NCBI RefSeq assembly: GCF_028416595.1
Contig: NZ_JAMQKC010000008.1
Span: 1-64,000 of the forward strand
DNA from: Aquibacillus salsiterrae
GTDB taxonomy: Bacteria; Bacillota; Bacilli; Bacillales; Amphibacillaceae
DNA length: 64,000 nt
Direction of reading: 5' to 3'
A program made the translations under genes and the position numbers. Shown in pieces: positions 35,267 through 45,769 of this stretch (position 1 is the first letter of the stretch; the number at the start of each line of letters is the position of its first letter). Below the pieces are notes generated by a model. That model worked only from the letters and a program-made list of their open reading frames with translations. It was not told the origin of the DNA and did not search any database.

Positions 35267-36049
35267 TTAAATGAGGTTTAATGATTTCAAGCCGTTATAT
35301 ACCCCGGAATTGTTAACGGATGTTGTTGTATTTTTTGCATATTGAAATAAATCTTTGTGTGCATTTCCCATTGCAAAGCTTGCGCCAGTTACCTGAAGCA
35401 TTTCTTTATCATTCATACCATCACCAAATGCGATTGTTTCTTTAGAATCTATATTTAATAGGTCTAGTACAGCTTTTACAGCACGGCCTTTATTTACAGT
35501 ATTCCTAATGACATCATAACTATGATGGAGTCCTTCTACATTAACTTGCGATAAGTAAATGTCATTTGTTTCATACAATTGAGCGTCTGTTTCTGATACA
35601 TTCATAACCGTAATTCCCAATATATCATGGATAACAGCATCTGAAAATAATTCATTTTCCTGTAAGTCAAAGTAGTCAATAAATTGTTTTACTACTGGTG
35701 AATTTATCGATGTAAATGTGTTTTTATTACTGGTGTATAATACCATTTCATGGCCGTGTTCTTTAGCAATTTTTAAGTAAGATTGAATGATGTCAATAGG
35801 AATGGTCTCATTTACCACTTCTTTGTTTTGGTACAATGCTAGTGCACCGTTATACCCAATAAAAGAATTAATATGAAGTGACTTGGCAATTGGATAAACT
35901 TCGTGCAAAGGACGCCCCGTGGCCAAAAATACTTCTAACCCCTTGTTCATAACTTGATTGACGGCATCTCTAGTCGATTCTTCAATCGTGTGGTCTGCTT
36001 GTAAAATTGTCCCATCTATATCTAAAAATAGTACCTTATATGTCCCCAT
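35267..36049 (-). CDS. Cof-type HAD-IIB family phosphatase
   Basis: 260 aa. FLDIDGTILQADHTI (nucleophile D), LATGRPLHEV, and the C-terminal AFGDGMNDKEML metal-binding motif define the Cof/YbiV group. Members dephosphorylate sugar phosphates, FMN or PLP-type substrates. RBS AAAGGAG. Confidence 0.9.
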   Translation of the reverse strand: MGTYKVLFLDIDGTILQADHTIEESTRDAVNQVMNKGLEVFLATGRPLHEVYPIAKSLHINSFIGYNGALALYQNKEVVNETIPIDIIQSYLKIAKEHGHEMVLYTSNKNTFTSINSPVVKQFIDYFDLQENELFSDAVIHDILGITVMNVSETDAQLYETNDIYLSQVNVEGLHHSYDVIRNTVNKGRAVKAVLDLLNIDSKETIAFGDGMNDKEMLQVTGASFAMGNAHKDLFQYAKNTTTSVNNSGVYNGLKSLNLI

Positions 36050-36220
36050 GTTTAACTCCTTTACTTAATTCCCAATTATCTTTCATTTTACCACAAAGCA
36101 ATCAATCAATCAGACATAATGAATCACTATTTTTTTGTCCATACAATGGAATAGGAGGGCTACAAGAATTATTCAATCAGTTTATGTCAACACTGGTAAA
36201 AAAAGAAGGGTAGAGAATCG

Positions 36221-36889
36221 ATGAAACATACAAACAAAGAATTCGTAGTTATAGGTTTAGGTCGCTTTGGAAGTAGTCTTTGTCAAGAGTTAACAAGTAC
36301 AGGTGTGAATGTAATGGCAATTGATAAAGATGGCGAAAGAGTCCAGGATTTCCATCATGTGGTTACGCAAGCCGTTGAATTAGATGCAACTGATGAAGAA
36401 CAATTAAAAGCAATTGGCATTCGAAACTTTGATTGTGTTGTCGTTAGTATTGGTGAAAATTTACAGTCTAGTATTTTGATAACCTTAATATTAAAGGAAC
36501 TGGGGATAAAACAAGTTTGGGTAAAAGCTAGAAATGAGCATCATGCAAAAGTGTTGGATAAAATCGGTGCTGACCGTGTGCTTCACCCAGAGCGGGATAT
36601 GGCGAAGCGAATTGCTCATCATATTGGTTCAGACACAGTTGCTGATTATATTGAATTAACCAAGGACTATAGTATTGTCGAAATTGTAGTTAGTGATAAA
36701 TTATCTGGAAAGCGGCTTTTGGACCTTGAGATGAAAGAAAATTTTAATTGTGCTGTTGTTGCAGTGAAAAAAGGTGAGGATGATGTAATAGTAACACCCT
36801 CAAATAATATTCAGTTGGAAAAGGATGATATTATTGTCACGATTGGAAAAAATCAAGACATAGATAGGTTTGAAGAAAACCAGGTATAG
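36221..36889 (+). CDS. K+ uptake gating subunit KtrA/KtrC (RCK)
   Basis: 222 aa: RCK_N domain with VIGLGRFGSSLC (Rossmann GxGxxG) and acidic D36-type nucleotide site, then RCK_C (about 140-222). The octameric ring binds ATP/ADP and, at the C domain, c-di-AMP in relatives, controlling a KtrB/KtrD channel encoded elsewhere. It stands alone like B. subtilis ktrC. No c-di-AMP riboswitch was seen upstream. Confidence 0.9.
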   Translation: MKHTNKEFVVIGLGRFGSSLCQELTSTGVNVMAIDKDGERVQDFHHVVTQAVELDATDEEQLKAIGIRNFDCVVVSIGENLQSSILITLILKELGIKQVWVKARNEHHAKVLDKIGADRVLHPERDMAKRIAHHIGSDTVADYIELTKDYSIVEIVVSDKLSGKRLLDLEMKENFNCAVVAVKKGEDDVIVTPSNNIQLEKDDIIVTIGKNQDIDRFEENQV

Positions 36890-37049
36890 TGCAATAGTTT
36901 CCTTATCCATAAGTTTAAGTTATTTTTCCTGGAGTAATCGTAGTATGTCAGGTAAATTCGTTTGTCCGTACAAATATATTAAGTGTGTAAAAAAGATATG
37001 ATATAGTTAACTAAGAAGAAAATGAACTAAGAAATAGGGGACATTTACG

Positions 37050-37961
37050 TTGGATAGTTTTAATCATCAATTTATTTATTCCGTCATTATTGTTGGGTTA
37101 GGATACATATTAAAACAAACAAAAGTCATTAAAGAGAGGGACGGGGAAGGGATTGCCCGGGTTATCTTTAATCTTACCCTACCGTCACTTATTATTATTA
37201 CATTCAATAATATGACGATAGACACATCATTAATACTACTTGTCTTTATTAGTATCGGGTATGGTTTAATTTCTGGTTTTTTAGGCCTGCTCTTGTTTAA
37301 AAATCAACAAAGACAAATAAGAGGCACAATGGCGATGATGGTCCCGGGTGTTAACATTGGTTTATTTGCTTTTCCACTAGTTGAAGGACTTTGGGGAAAA
37401 GACGGCCTCGCATATTTTGGAATGTTTGATATAGGAAATGCGTTTATGGTATTTGGTTTAAGCTATTTAATTGGAAGCTTTTATTCTGTAGAGAGTACTA
37501 GTTTTAGTGTGAAGACGATCTTGTTGAAGATGTCAAAATCCATTCCGTTTATGACCTATATTAGTGTATTCGTGATTAATCTTGCAGGGTTACATTTACC
37601 TGTACTACTAACAGATGTCTCTGGACTTATTGCCAAGGCAAATATGCCACTTTCCTTACTTTTACTAGGGATTTATTTGAATTTTACATTTGATAAGACA
37701 TATCTACCATTAATAGTAAGATTTTTGGGGTTACGATATGGAGTAGGTTTAGCCGTTGGGGTCACGTTATTTTACACATTGCCATTCAATGAATTATTCC
37801 GGTATACAGTGTTAATAAGCTTTATCTTACCGACTTCGATGTCTGTATTACCGTATTCAGTTGAGTTTAACTATGATCGGAGAATGGTTGGTACCGTATC
37901 CAATATGACGATGGTAATCAGTTTTGTGTTGATGTGGGTTATTGCAAATATATTAATCTAG
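37050..37961 (+). CDS. AEC family transporter
   Basis: 303 aa with ten TM helices; FNLTLPSLIIITFNN and PGVNIGLFAFPLVEG are typical of the auxin efflux carrier/malonate-malate permease family. Substrate unknown, probably an organic acid. TTG start, 8 nt after GGGGA. Confidence 0.87.
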   Translation: MDSFNHQFIYSVIIVGLGYILKQTKVIKERDGEGIARVIFNLTLPSLIIITFNNMTIDTSLILLVFISIGYGLISGFLGLLLFKNQQRQIRGTMAMMVPGVNIGLFAFPLVEGLWGKDGLAYFGMFDIGNAFMVFGLSYLIGSFYSVESTSFSVKTILLKMSKSIPFMTYISVFVINLAGLHLPVLLTDVSGLIAKANMPLSLLLLGIYLNFTFDKTYLPLIVRFLGLRYGVGLAVGVTLFYTLPFNELFRYTVLISFILPTSMSVLPYSVEFNYDRRMVGTVSNMTMVISFVLMWVIANILI

Positions 37962-37964
37962 TAA

Positions 37965-38191
37965 GGTGCTGGTCATGAATCAGGTAAACGTGTTGGTACC
38001 GAAAATACTCCCTAAATAGTTGGTCTTGGGCAAGCATGCCAATTAGCACATACATACTTAGCGGAAATGGAGAAGGTAAAACAATTAAGAGAGCTTATTT
38101 GTGGGAGCAATTACAACAACTATATCATGAGAAAGTTACTGTGAATGGAAGTACACAGCATAGTCTGCCAAATACACTAAGTGTAAGTTTT
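37965..38191 (+). pseudogene. Cysteine desulfurase fragment (decayed)
   Basis: Directly after the AEC stop codon the frame reads GAGHESGKRVGTENTP, an unmistakable class V aminotransferase/NifS motif, then an in-frame TAA, then IVGLGQACQLAHTYLAEME, and after a frameshift WEQLQQLYHEKVTVNGSTQH to about SVSF. No start, no active-site half and no end remain. Confidence 0.85.
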
Positions 38192-38208
38192 AGGTGGGGG
38201 AATAAAAT

Positions 38209-39375
38209 ATGACAAAATTTAGTAGGTTAGATGAATTACTGGAAAGATTCGTTGAAAATGGACCTCCTGGTTGTGCGTTACAAATACAGTGCAAGGGTAA
38301 GAAAATTTATGAAAACTTTATCGGTTATGCAGATTTAGAAAAGGAAAAACGAATACAAGAAAATACGATTTACCGTATTTACTCGATGTCTAAGGTTGTT
38401 ACTTGCGTTGCAGCCTTAACATTGTACGAAAAAGGAGCATTTTTACTTAACGATCGATTGGAAGATTATCTTCCTGAATTTAGTGACCTCCAAGTTATGA
38501 TAGAAAAGAATGGCGAGGTTGTACATGAGAAAGCAGTTCGGTCTATTCGTATTAAAGATTTGTTTATGATGACCTCAGGATTGACTTATGGAGGAACCGC
38601 GACAGAAGTAGAAAGACAGGTAAGTAAAGTTATGGAATTAGTCAACGAGGGTAACTATCCAAATGATAAGACACCGGTTAGGGCGTTGTCAGAAGCGCTT
38701 GCAACAGTGCCTCTCGCTTTTCAGCCAGGGGACAGTTGGAAGTATGGGTTAAGTCACGATGTATTAGGAGCATTGATTGAAGTAATTTCGGGCAAAACGT
38801 TTGGACAATTCCTTAAGGATGAACTATTTAATCCGTTGAACATGAACGATACGTTTTTCCTTATCCCAGAGGTGAAGCGTAATCGATTAAGCAAATTATA
38901 CAATCGAAGTGAAAATGGGAGTTTAACAGTAAACACTACTATGGATGAAAGAGCTGAGCCGGGACCTGTTCCTGAAAGTGGTGGAGCGGGGTTGTTTTCG
39001 ACACTTAGCGATTATAGTCGTTTTGCTGAAATGCTTGCCAATGGCGGTGAACTTGATGGTTCTCGTATCTTAAGTAGGAATACGATTCGCTTGATGGCAA
39101 GTAACCATTTAAGTGAGCAACAAAGAAAAACCTATGATTGGGATTATTTGAAAGGTTATGGGTATGGTCTTGGTGTTAGGACAATGGTTGATTTAGCGGA
39201 AGCAGGAAGTAATGGTGCTATTGGTGAATTTGGTTGGTCTGGACTTGCAGGGACATGGGTACTTGTTGACCCTGTAAATCAACTTTCAGCAGTTTATATG
39301 CAGCAGATGCTACCGAATTTCGAAGCTATTCATCAGCCTAGACTTCGAAATGTTATATATGGATTAATGGAATAG
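38209..39375 (+). CDS. Serine hydrolase of the class C beta-lactamase family
   Basis: 388 aa. SMSK is the S-x-x-K nucleophile tetrad (about residue 59-62), WKYGLSHD supplies the Tyr, and the C-terminal region holds FGWSGLAGTW in the position of the KTG-like box. No signal peptide, so it is cytosolic; esterase or D-amino acid amidase activity is more likely than beta-lactam hydrolysis. RBS AGGTGGGGG lies inside the end of the cysteine desulfurase remnant. Confidence 0.87.
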   Translation: MTKFSRLDELLERFVENGPPGCALQIQCKGKKIYENFIGYADLEKEKRIQENTIYRIYSMSKVVTCVAALTLYEKGAFLLNDRLEDYLPEFSDLQVMIEKNGEVVHEKAVRSIRIKDLFMMTSGLTYGGTATEVERQVSKVMELVNEGNYPNDKTPVRALSEALATVPLAFQPGDSWKYGLSHDVLGALIEVISGKTFGQFLKDELFNPLNMNDTFFLIPEVKRNRLSKLYNRSENGSLTVNTTMDERAEPGPVPESGGAGLFSTLSDYSRFAEMLANGGELDGSRILSRNTIRLMASNHLSEQQRKTYDWDYLKGYGYGLGVRTMVDLAEAGSNGAIGEFGWSGLAGTWVLVDPVNQLSAVYMQQMLPNFEAIHQPRLRNVIYGLME

Positions 39376-39520
39376 GGCTTTTCTCTTCATAATAATGGAA
39401 GCAATTCTCTTTGTCTTGACAAAAATTTATTCCCCAGGAAATAAAATGTCGATAATTGTCAGGTGCAGAGGACTACACGGAGAAATGCGCACACAATATA
39501 TCAAGGAGAAGAGAGGATGA

Positions 39521-39655
39521 AAAAGCCAAGAGCTGTCTAGCTACAGCGCCTAGCCCCTCGGGGTCATAAGTCAATCCCTTTTGTGGCAAAGACCGCCACG
39601 TCAGGTCTTGTCTTATGCCTGTCGGGGCTAACCAAGGCGACTTGCGCTTTTCTTA
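39521..39655. repeat. Full-length dispersed structured repeat
   Basis: Starts AAAAGCCAAGAGCTGTCTAG and ends GGCGACTTGCGCTTTTCTTA. Pairs: TAGCCCC/GGGGCTA, CATAAG/CTTATG and GTGGC/GCCAC, nested in that order. On the minus strand, the transcript direction of the neighbouring efflux gene, it reads TAAGAAAAGCGCAAGTCGCC and matches the rRNA spacer units. Confidence 0.8.
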
Positions 39656-39666
39656 AAAGCACTTGT

Positions 39667-41196
39667 TTAGGAGTCTTGTGGTTGTTTTCTTACAACTGCT
39701 TGGTTGGCTTTTGCCGGAAAGAACAGAATTAACAGAAATGTAACAAATGAGAGAATCACCAATCCTGTATAAACAGCATGTAACGCCTCTGTTAACGATT
39801 GTTGGAGTAGGTCAAATGCTTCTGGTGAAAGGTTATTTCTCATTTTTTTATCTAATAGAATATCCGTATTGCTTACGGTGAATTCTAAATCTAATTTTTT
39901 TCCATTTTCGGATAATGCTTCGTTCATTTTTAAATTTAAAATTGCTCCTAGTACGGCTGCACCAAGAGCGCTTCCGATAATTCTCATGAACATATTTAAA
40001 GAAGTTGCCACACCGCGCATTTTCCAATCTACACTAGCTTGGATGGATACAATAAATGGTGTACTTGAAAATCCCATTCCAACTCCAACTACAAAAGAAC
40101 TAAATCCAACATATAACGGACCATTTGAGGGGGTTAGAAAATAAAATAATAGACCACCAATTAGCAGTGCAAATCCTCCAATCAATGCAGTTTTGCGAAA
40201 GCCAATTTTTAACACTAAGTGTCCGGCAATCGTTGAGGAAACCGGCCAACCAATCGATAATGTGCAAAGGGTAAAACCAGCGATTATACTTGAATATCCC
40301 ATCACCGCTTGGACGTATGTCGGTATAAAACTCGACAAACCAATAATAATCATCCCAGAAGTTAACGTTGCAAGATTAGCAGTTGTTATTAATTTATTTT
40401 TCCAAATAGTTAGGGGCATCATTGGTGTAGCTGCTCGTTTTTCTTGTAAAAGAAAAAATAGTACACTTAGGACAAAAATAGTTAATAATATAACCACTTG
40501 TGGTGAACCCCAAGACCAATTAACACCACCTTTAACGAGTACAACAATAAGAGATGAGATGGAAATAAAAAATAAGCCCGAGCCAAGGTAGTCAATTGAT
40601 TTTTTCTCCCTTGAAACGTTTTCATGGAAGAAAAGAAATACTCCTATCATTGCTACTGTTCCGAGTGGAACGTTAATCCAAAATATCCATGCCCAATCAG
40701 AAAAGTTAACAATTAGTCCCCCTGCTAATGGACCAATAACGGATGAAATCCCCCATACACTAGCCAAATAACCTTGGATTTTAGACCGTTCTTCCATTGT
40801 ATACATATCCCCGACAATTGTTGTTGCAATTGGCTGCACAGCACCAGCACCGATACCTTGAACAATGCGGAAAATTACTAGCATTGTCATAGTTGTTGCT
40901 AATCCACACAGAATTGACCCAACCAAAAAGATGATGACGCCGATGAGAAATACTGGTTTTCTTCCGAATAAATCAGATAGCTTTCCGTAAATCAGTGTAG
41001 TTACGGCTTGCATCAGCAAGAAAGAAGAAAACACCCAGCTGTATACCGAAAAACCGCCTAAATCTGCGACGATATCTGGCATAGCTGTTGCCACAATAGT
41101 TCCTTCAATCGCGGCCATGAACATTGAAATAACGAGAAATGCTAATACAAGAGGTCGCCTCGTTTGTTTTTGTGATGATTGAACGAAGTCTTCCAT
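39667..41196 (-). CDS. MFS multidrug efflux protein, 14-TM (DHA2/EmrB-QacA type)
   Basis: 509 aa, 14 TM helices. FMAAIEGTIVATAMPDIV is the TM1 motif D1 of DHA2 exporters, and GKLSDLFGRKPVF the A-motif loop. Proton-driven export of drugs or toxic ions. The start at 41196 has RBS AGAAGGA; a longer frame begins at 41256 without one. The dispersed repeat lies just past its stop. Confidence 0.88.
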   Translation of the reverse strand: MEDFVQSSQKQTRRPLVLAFLVISMFMAAIEGTIVATAMPDIVADLGGFSVYSWVFSSFLLMQAVTTLIYGKLSDLFGRKPVFLIGVIIFLVGSILCGLATTMTMLVIFRIVQGIGAGAVQPIATTIVGDMYTMEERSKIQGYLASVWGISSVIGPLAGGLIVNFSDWAWIFWINVPLGTVAMIGVFLFFHENVSREKKSIDYLGSGLFFISISSLIVVLVKGGVNWSWGSPQVVILLTIFVLSVLFFLLQEKRAATPMMPLTIWKNKLITTANLATLTSGMIIIGLSSFIPTYVQAVMGYSSIIAGFTLCTLSIGWPVSSTIAGHLVLKIGFRKTALIGGFALLIGGLLFYFLTPSNGPLYVGFSSFVVGVGMGFSSTPFIVSIQASVDWKMRGVATSLNMFMRIIGSALGAAVLGAILNLKMNEALSENGKKLDLEFTVSNTDILLDKKMRNNLSPEAFDLLQQSLTEALHAVYTGLVILSFVTFLLILFFPAKANQAVVRKQPQDS

Positions 41197-41339
41197 AATG
41201 ATCCTTCTTTCCATAAGGTTACTCTTCCAATGTACAGTAAAACAAACAAAACGCAACTTTTTTTTAGTTAATAGTTAAAAGAAGCAGGAGTTTGTGCTAA
41301 GTAATTGGAATATATATCTGTTATAAAGGGGGGAAAATT

Positions 41340-41732
41340 GTGAAGCATACAACTAAAGTGAAGGTGAGATTTTGTGAAACGGATGCGTTAGGTCATGTCA
41401 GTAATGTTAGCTATTATGTTTATCTAGAGGATGCACGGCTAGAACTATTTCGACAACTTGGTGTGTCAATGGAGTTAGACAACTGGTCATATATTGTCGC
41501 ATCAACTAGTTGTGATTATATTCAACAAGCTTACTTCGATGATGAATTGACTGTTGATACAAAAGTGAGCAAAATTGGCACGAGTAGCTTTGAATTGCAC
41601 CATGAAATTTTGCATGAACGTGGTCAAATTGCTATTGGTCGGGCAGTAATTGTTCATTATAATTTCAAAGTCCAGCATAAAGAAGCTTTACCACAGGATG
41701 TTAAAAGACTGCTCGAAAACTATTATATTTAG
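41340..41732 (+). CDS. Acyl-CoA thioesterase (4HBT hotdog fold)
   Basis: 130 aa. RFCETDALGHVSNVSYYVYLEDAR carries the 4-hydroxybenzoyl-CoA thioesterase active-site Asp (ETDALGH). Hydrolyses acyl-CoA in the cytoplasm; exact substrate unknown. GTG start after RBS AAAGGGGGGA. The TSUP gene follows 16 nt later, probably co-transcribed. Confidence 0.87.
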   Translation: MKHTTKVKVRFCETDALGHVSNVSYYVYLEDARLELFRQLGVSMELDNWSYIVASTSCDYIQQAYFDDELTVDTKVSKIGTSSFELHHEILHERGQIAIGRAVIVHYNFKVQHKEALPQDVKRLLENYYI

Positions 41733-41748
41733 GTTTGAGGTGATTGGT

Positions 41749-42495
41749 ATGTTTGAATTATCAGTACTAGAATGGGTGATTGTCGCTGTTTGTGCCATGT
41801 TTATTGGATTCACCAAGACCGGGGTTTCAAGTCTTGGTATCCTTGTAGTTACCGTTCTAATGTACATTTTTCCGGCAAAAGAATCTGTCGGTATCTTACT
41901 ACCTATGCTAATTGCAGGAGACATTTTTGCTGTTATCTACTATCGACGAAACGTAGTATGGAAGTATTTGTTTTCATTAATACCTTGGGTTCTTATTGGA
42001 ATTGTAGTTGGTTATTATGTTCTCAATCAAGTAAATGATCAACAACTTAAACCTATGATTGGTTCACTCGTACTAGCACTAATTATATTACACATTGGTA
42101 GAGAAAAGTTAGGCGACAAGTTTAATAGTTTACTTCCAACTTCGTTATGGTTCACGCTATTAATGGGAATATTGGCAGGTTTTACAACGATGATTGGAAA
42201 TGCTGCAGGTGGAGTGATGGCGATCTACTTACTTGTTAAAGGATTACCAAAAACGGAATTTGTTGGGACAGGAGCATGGTTTTTTTTATTTGTAAACATA
42301 ATTAAAGTACCGTTTTACATTCATTTAGGTTTAATTACGATTGATTCATTTACTTTTAATCTTTGGTTAATACCAACAATTATTATTGGCGCATTTGTTG
42401 GTGTTAAGGTTCTATCACTTATTCCACAAAAAGCGTTTCAGATTCTCATCTTGGGCTTTGCAGCTGTAGGAGCACTAAGGCTATTATTTGTTTAA
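41749..42495 (+). CDS. TSUP family membrane transporter (TauE/SafE type), second copy
   Basis: 248 aa, about eight TM helices; FIGFTKTGVSSLGIL and TTMIGNAAGGVMAIYLL are the two half-repeats. Not closely similar to the copy at 17365. Start at ATG with RBS GAGGTGAT, rather than the longer frame that begins inside the thioesterase gene. Confidence 0.87.
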   Translation: MFELSVLEWVIVAVCAMFIGFTKTGVSSLGILVVTVLMYIFPAKESVGILLPMLIAGDIFAVIYYRRNVVWKYLFSLIPWVLIGIVVGYYVLNQVNDQQLKPMIGSLVLALIILHIGREKLGDKFNSLLPTSLWFTLLMGILAGFTTMIGNAAGGVMAIYLLVKGLPKTEFVGTGAWFFLFVNIIKVPFYIHLGLITIDSFTFNLWLIPTIIIGAFVGVKVLSLIPQKAFQILILGFAAVGALRLLFV

Positions 42496-42534
42496 TTTTT
42501 TTCTATTTCTTAATCAAAAGGAGAAGATTTTAAG

Positions 42535-44026
42535 GTGAATAAAATAAAAGTGGAAATAAATCCTGACCGTGTTTTAGGAAAAAGGAGTGAGCTGATTTAT
42601 GGGCAATTTATTGAACACTTTCATCGTCAAATCTACGGTGGAATATTTGACCCGGGACATCCACTTTCAGATAGTGAGGGATTTCGAACAGATGTGATGC
42701 ATTAAAAAACATAGGAGTGTCGATTATTCGTTGGCCAGGAGGCTGCTATGTTTCGAACTATCCGTGGAAGGATGGTGTTGGAAAGCGGGTCCCGTTTTTT
42801 GATAAGGCTTGGCGTATTGAGGAAAATAATGAGTTTGGTACAGATGAATTTATTTCCTATTCAAAAAAAATAGGTGCACAGCCGTATATTTGTACAAATG
42901 CTGGATCTGGAACTTTAGAGGAAATGAGTGACTGGGTTGAGTATTGCAACTTGAAGGATCAAGGTAAGTGGGCTAAGTTAAGAATTGCAAACGGTCATTC
43001 AGAACCATTTAACGTTAAATATTGGAGTATTGGGAATGAAAATTATGGTGACTGGGAAATAGACGCCAAGGATATAGTAGAGTGGGGGGGTTTGTAAGAG
43101 AGTCAGCAAAAATGATGAAGCGGGTCGACCCAAATATCGAATTATTTGCTGCAAGTATTTCTGATTTAGATTGGAATATTAATCTTCTCCGTGAAGCTGG
43201 TAAGTATCTTGACTGGATTTCAATTCACCGGTATTGGGACTTGGTACATGAGGATAACACTCTATCGGACTATGAAACTTGTATGACCTACACGTTAGAT
43301 ATTGAACCTGAAATTGAAAAAACCAAACATATTCTCGGCTCTTTGGGATACCTAGGTAAGATTAAAATCGCCTTTGATGAATGGAACTTACGTGGGTGGC
43401 ATCACCCTCATGTTAGTTCCGGGACTGAGGATTATTTGACGCCTAGGGATAAAAATGATTGGAATGATAGTTATACCATGGCAGATGCTGTCTTTACTGC
43501 ATGTTTTTTAAATCAATGTTTAAAACATTGTGATGTTGTAGGTACGGCAAATTTTTCTCCGACTGTTAATACAAGGGGCGCCGTTTATACACATTCAGAT
43601 GGAATTGTGTTAAGAACAACCTATTTTGTTTTTGAAATGTTTACAAAATATATGGGTGATCAGGTTATTGACTCATGGATAAGTAGTCATGATACGTTTC
43701 CTGTCGAAACTAAAGGTGGGATTATCAGTGTGCCATGCATTGATCTCATCGCAACAAAAAGAGAAGAAGAAAACACAATTAATATTTCTGTCATCAATCG
43801 CCACCCAGAAGAAACAAGGGAAATTGCAATTGGGATAAAAGATTTATGTCGATTCAATCGTGTGAGAGTCCACCGTTTAGAATCAGAATCGAAGGATGAC
43901 TATAACGACATAGACCAACCTAATAAAGTTTCTGTGCAAGTATCCGAAATAGAACTTGGTGACCCTGACAAATTTACAATTGGTGTAGCTCCTCATTCTG
44001 TAAATGTGTTGGTATTTTCTGTTTAG
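42535..44026 (+). pseudogene. GH51 alpha-L-arabinofuranosidase broken by two frameshifts
   Basis: RBS AAAGGAGAAG and GTG 42535 open VNKIKVEINPDRVLGKRSEL..., which stops at a TAA soon after EGFRTDVMH. The next frame picks up ALKNIGVSIIRWPGGCYVSN to about 43084. A third frame runs to 44026. Catalytic stretches survive: SIGNENYGDW (acid/base) and IAFDEWNLRGW (nucleophile). The second break is in a run of seven G at 43084-43090, where one more G restores the frame. Either a recent pseudogene or base-calling errors. Confidence 0.85.
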
Positions 44027-44060
44027 GCAGAAATAAATTATTCGAAGGAGTTGAGTAAGT

Positions 44061-45593
44061 TTGTCGTCGATAATAAGTATTGATAAACATGGAGCTAAGT
44101 ATACAATTAGTAGACACATCTATGGGCATTTTGCAGAACATTTAGGTCGGTGTATTTATGAAGGAATATGGGTTGGAGAGGACTCATCAATTCCTAATAC
44201 ACGTGGAATTCGAAATGATATTGTAATTGCTTTGCGTAATTTAAATATTCCAAACCTACGTTGGCCGGGTGGGTGCTTTGCAGATGAGTACCACTGGAAA
44301 GATGGGATAGGTCCGCGGGAACAGCGACCAACAATTGTTAATACAAATTGGGGAAAGGTCACTGAGAATAATCATTTTGGTACCCATGAGTTTATGGATT
44401 TATGCGAGCAGTTAGATACAGAACCTTATATTTGTGGGAATGTAGGAAGTGGTACTGTTCAAGAAATGCAGGAATGGGTCGAATATTTAACATTTAATGG
44501 GGAGTCACCGATGGCTAAACTTCGCCGTGAAAATGGACGGGAAAAGCCGTGGGAATTAAAGTATTTTGGAATCGGAAATGAAAATTGGGGCTGCGGTGGG
44601 AAAATGCGAGTAGAACATTATGCAGATAAATACCGTAATTACCAAACATATGTGAAGGACTTATCCGGCAATGAAATTTATAAAATTGCCTGTGGACCTC
44701 AAGAAGCTGATTATCACTGGATGGAAGTAATGATGCGCGAAGGAATGGACAGAACAGAACCTGTACAAGACGCAATCATTGAAAATATTTGGGATTATCA
44801 TCGACCAGAAATGAATGGAATAAGCCTCCATTACTATACACGTAATCGCACTAATTATGGTTCGGCAACAAAGTTTAACGAGGAACTTTGGTTTGATTAC
44901 ATGAAGCGAACAATGAAGATTGAAGGAATTATTAAAAATCATGCTGAAATTATGGATAAATATGATCCCGAAAAAACTGTGGGCTTAATTATTGACGAAT
45001 GGGGTACTTGGTTTGGTGTTGAACCTGGCACAAATCCGGGATTCTTATATCAGCAGAATACGTTGCGCGATGCACTAATTGCAGGAATTAATTTAAACAT
45101 ATTTAATAATCATTGTGATCGTATCCATATGGCTAATATTGCTCAAGTGATTAACGTATTACAAGCAATGATTCTAACGGAAGGAGAGAAAATGATTTTG
45201 ACTCCTTCTTATCATGTGTTTGAAATGTATAAGGTCCATCAAGGGGCAACACTACTTCCAATTTATGTAAGCTCTCCCTTCTATTGTTATGGAAAAGAAA
45301 GGTTGCCTAGATTAAATGTTTCTGCATCTCAAGATGAAACAGGAAAAATCCATATTTCGCTTTGTAACATAGATCCGAATTGTACAGAAGAAACTAAAAT
45401 AGAACTAGAAGGGTTAAACTTGAATTCATTTATTGAAGGAAGGATATTGACTGCCACAGCAATGAACGAGCATAACACCTTCGATGAGCCAGAGAAAATT
45501 AAGCCAACAGCTTTTGGCAATTATGAACTTGGCGAAGGTTTCCTAAAGATATCCTTGCCATCTAAATCTGTTGTAGTATTAGAAATAAACTAA
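44061..45593 (+). CDS. abfA: GH51 alpha-N-arabinofuranosidase, intact
   Basis: 510 aa cytosolic enzyme that removes arabinofuranose from arabino-oligosaccharides. [20 protein letters not shown] is conserved; the acid/base Glu lies in [11 protein letters not shown] and the nucleophile Glu in IIDEWGTWF. Length is full for the family. TTG start with RBS AAGGAG. It lies 34 nt after the broken paralogue, with which it was probably an operon. Confidence 0.93.
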   Translation: MSSIISIDKHGAKYTISRHIYGHFAEHLGRCIYEGIWVGEDSSIPNTRGIRNDIVIALRNLNIPNLRWPGGCFADEYHWKDGIGPREQRPTIVNTNWGKVTENNHFGTHEFMDLCEQLDTEPYICGNVGSGTVQEMQEWVEYLTFNGESPMAKLRRENGREKPWELKYFGIGNENWGCGGKMRVEHYADKYRNYQTYVKDLSGNEIYKIACGPQEADYHWMEVMMREGMDRTEPVQDAIIENIWDYHRPEMNGISLHYYTRNRTNYGSATKFNEELWFDYMKRTMKIEGIIKNHAEIMDKYDPEKTVGLIIDEWGTWFGVEPGTNPGFLYQQNTLRDALIAGINLNIFNNHCDRIHMANIAQVINVLQAMILTEGEKMILTPSYHVFEMYKVHQGATLLPIYVSSPFYCYGKERLPRLNVSASQDETGKIHISLCNIDPNCTEETKIELEGLNLNSFIEGRILTATAMNEHNTFDEPEKIKPTAFGNYELGEGFLKISLPSKSVVVLEIN

Positions 45594-45734
45594 ACATTCA
45601 TAAATTTTGTTTTAAGAAATTTCTATTTATCTTGCAGCAGATTAATTTCTACCCAACAAACTGCCGTGTTGCACTATTATGATTTCTTCTATTTTCAAAG
45701 TAAAAATACCACAAAAACTATAAGTAAGCTAGTT

Positions 45735-45769
45735 TAAACGTATGGATGCACAATCATCCATGCGTTTTT
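45735..45769 (+). terminator. Terminator after the arabinofuranosidase gene
   Basis: AAACGTATGGATG/CATCCATGCGTTTTT, loop CACAAT. Confidence 0.85.

Noticed and set aside
36050..36220. c-di-AMP riboswitch ahead of the Ktr gene
   Set aside because: Expected for some ktr operons, but no matching conserved blocks were found and the leader is short.
36151..36223. Leader peptide starting at an ATT codon upstream of the Ktr gene
   Set aside because: AGGAGGG is at a fitting distance, but ATT starts are very rare and there is no further support.
38209..39375. Beta-lactamase
   Set aside because: It has the SxxK fold but no secretion signal and the family is mostly esterases or peptidases.
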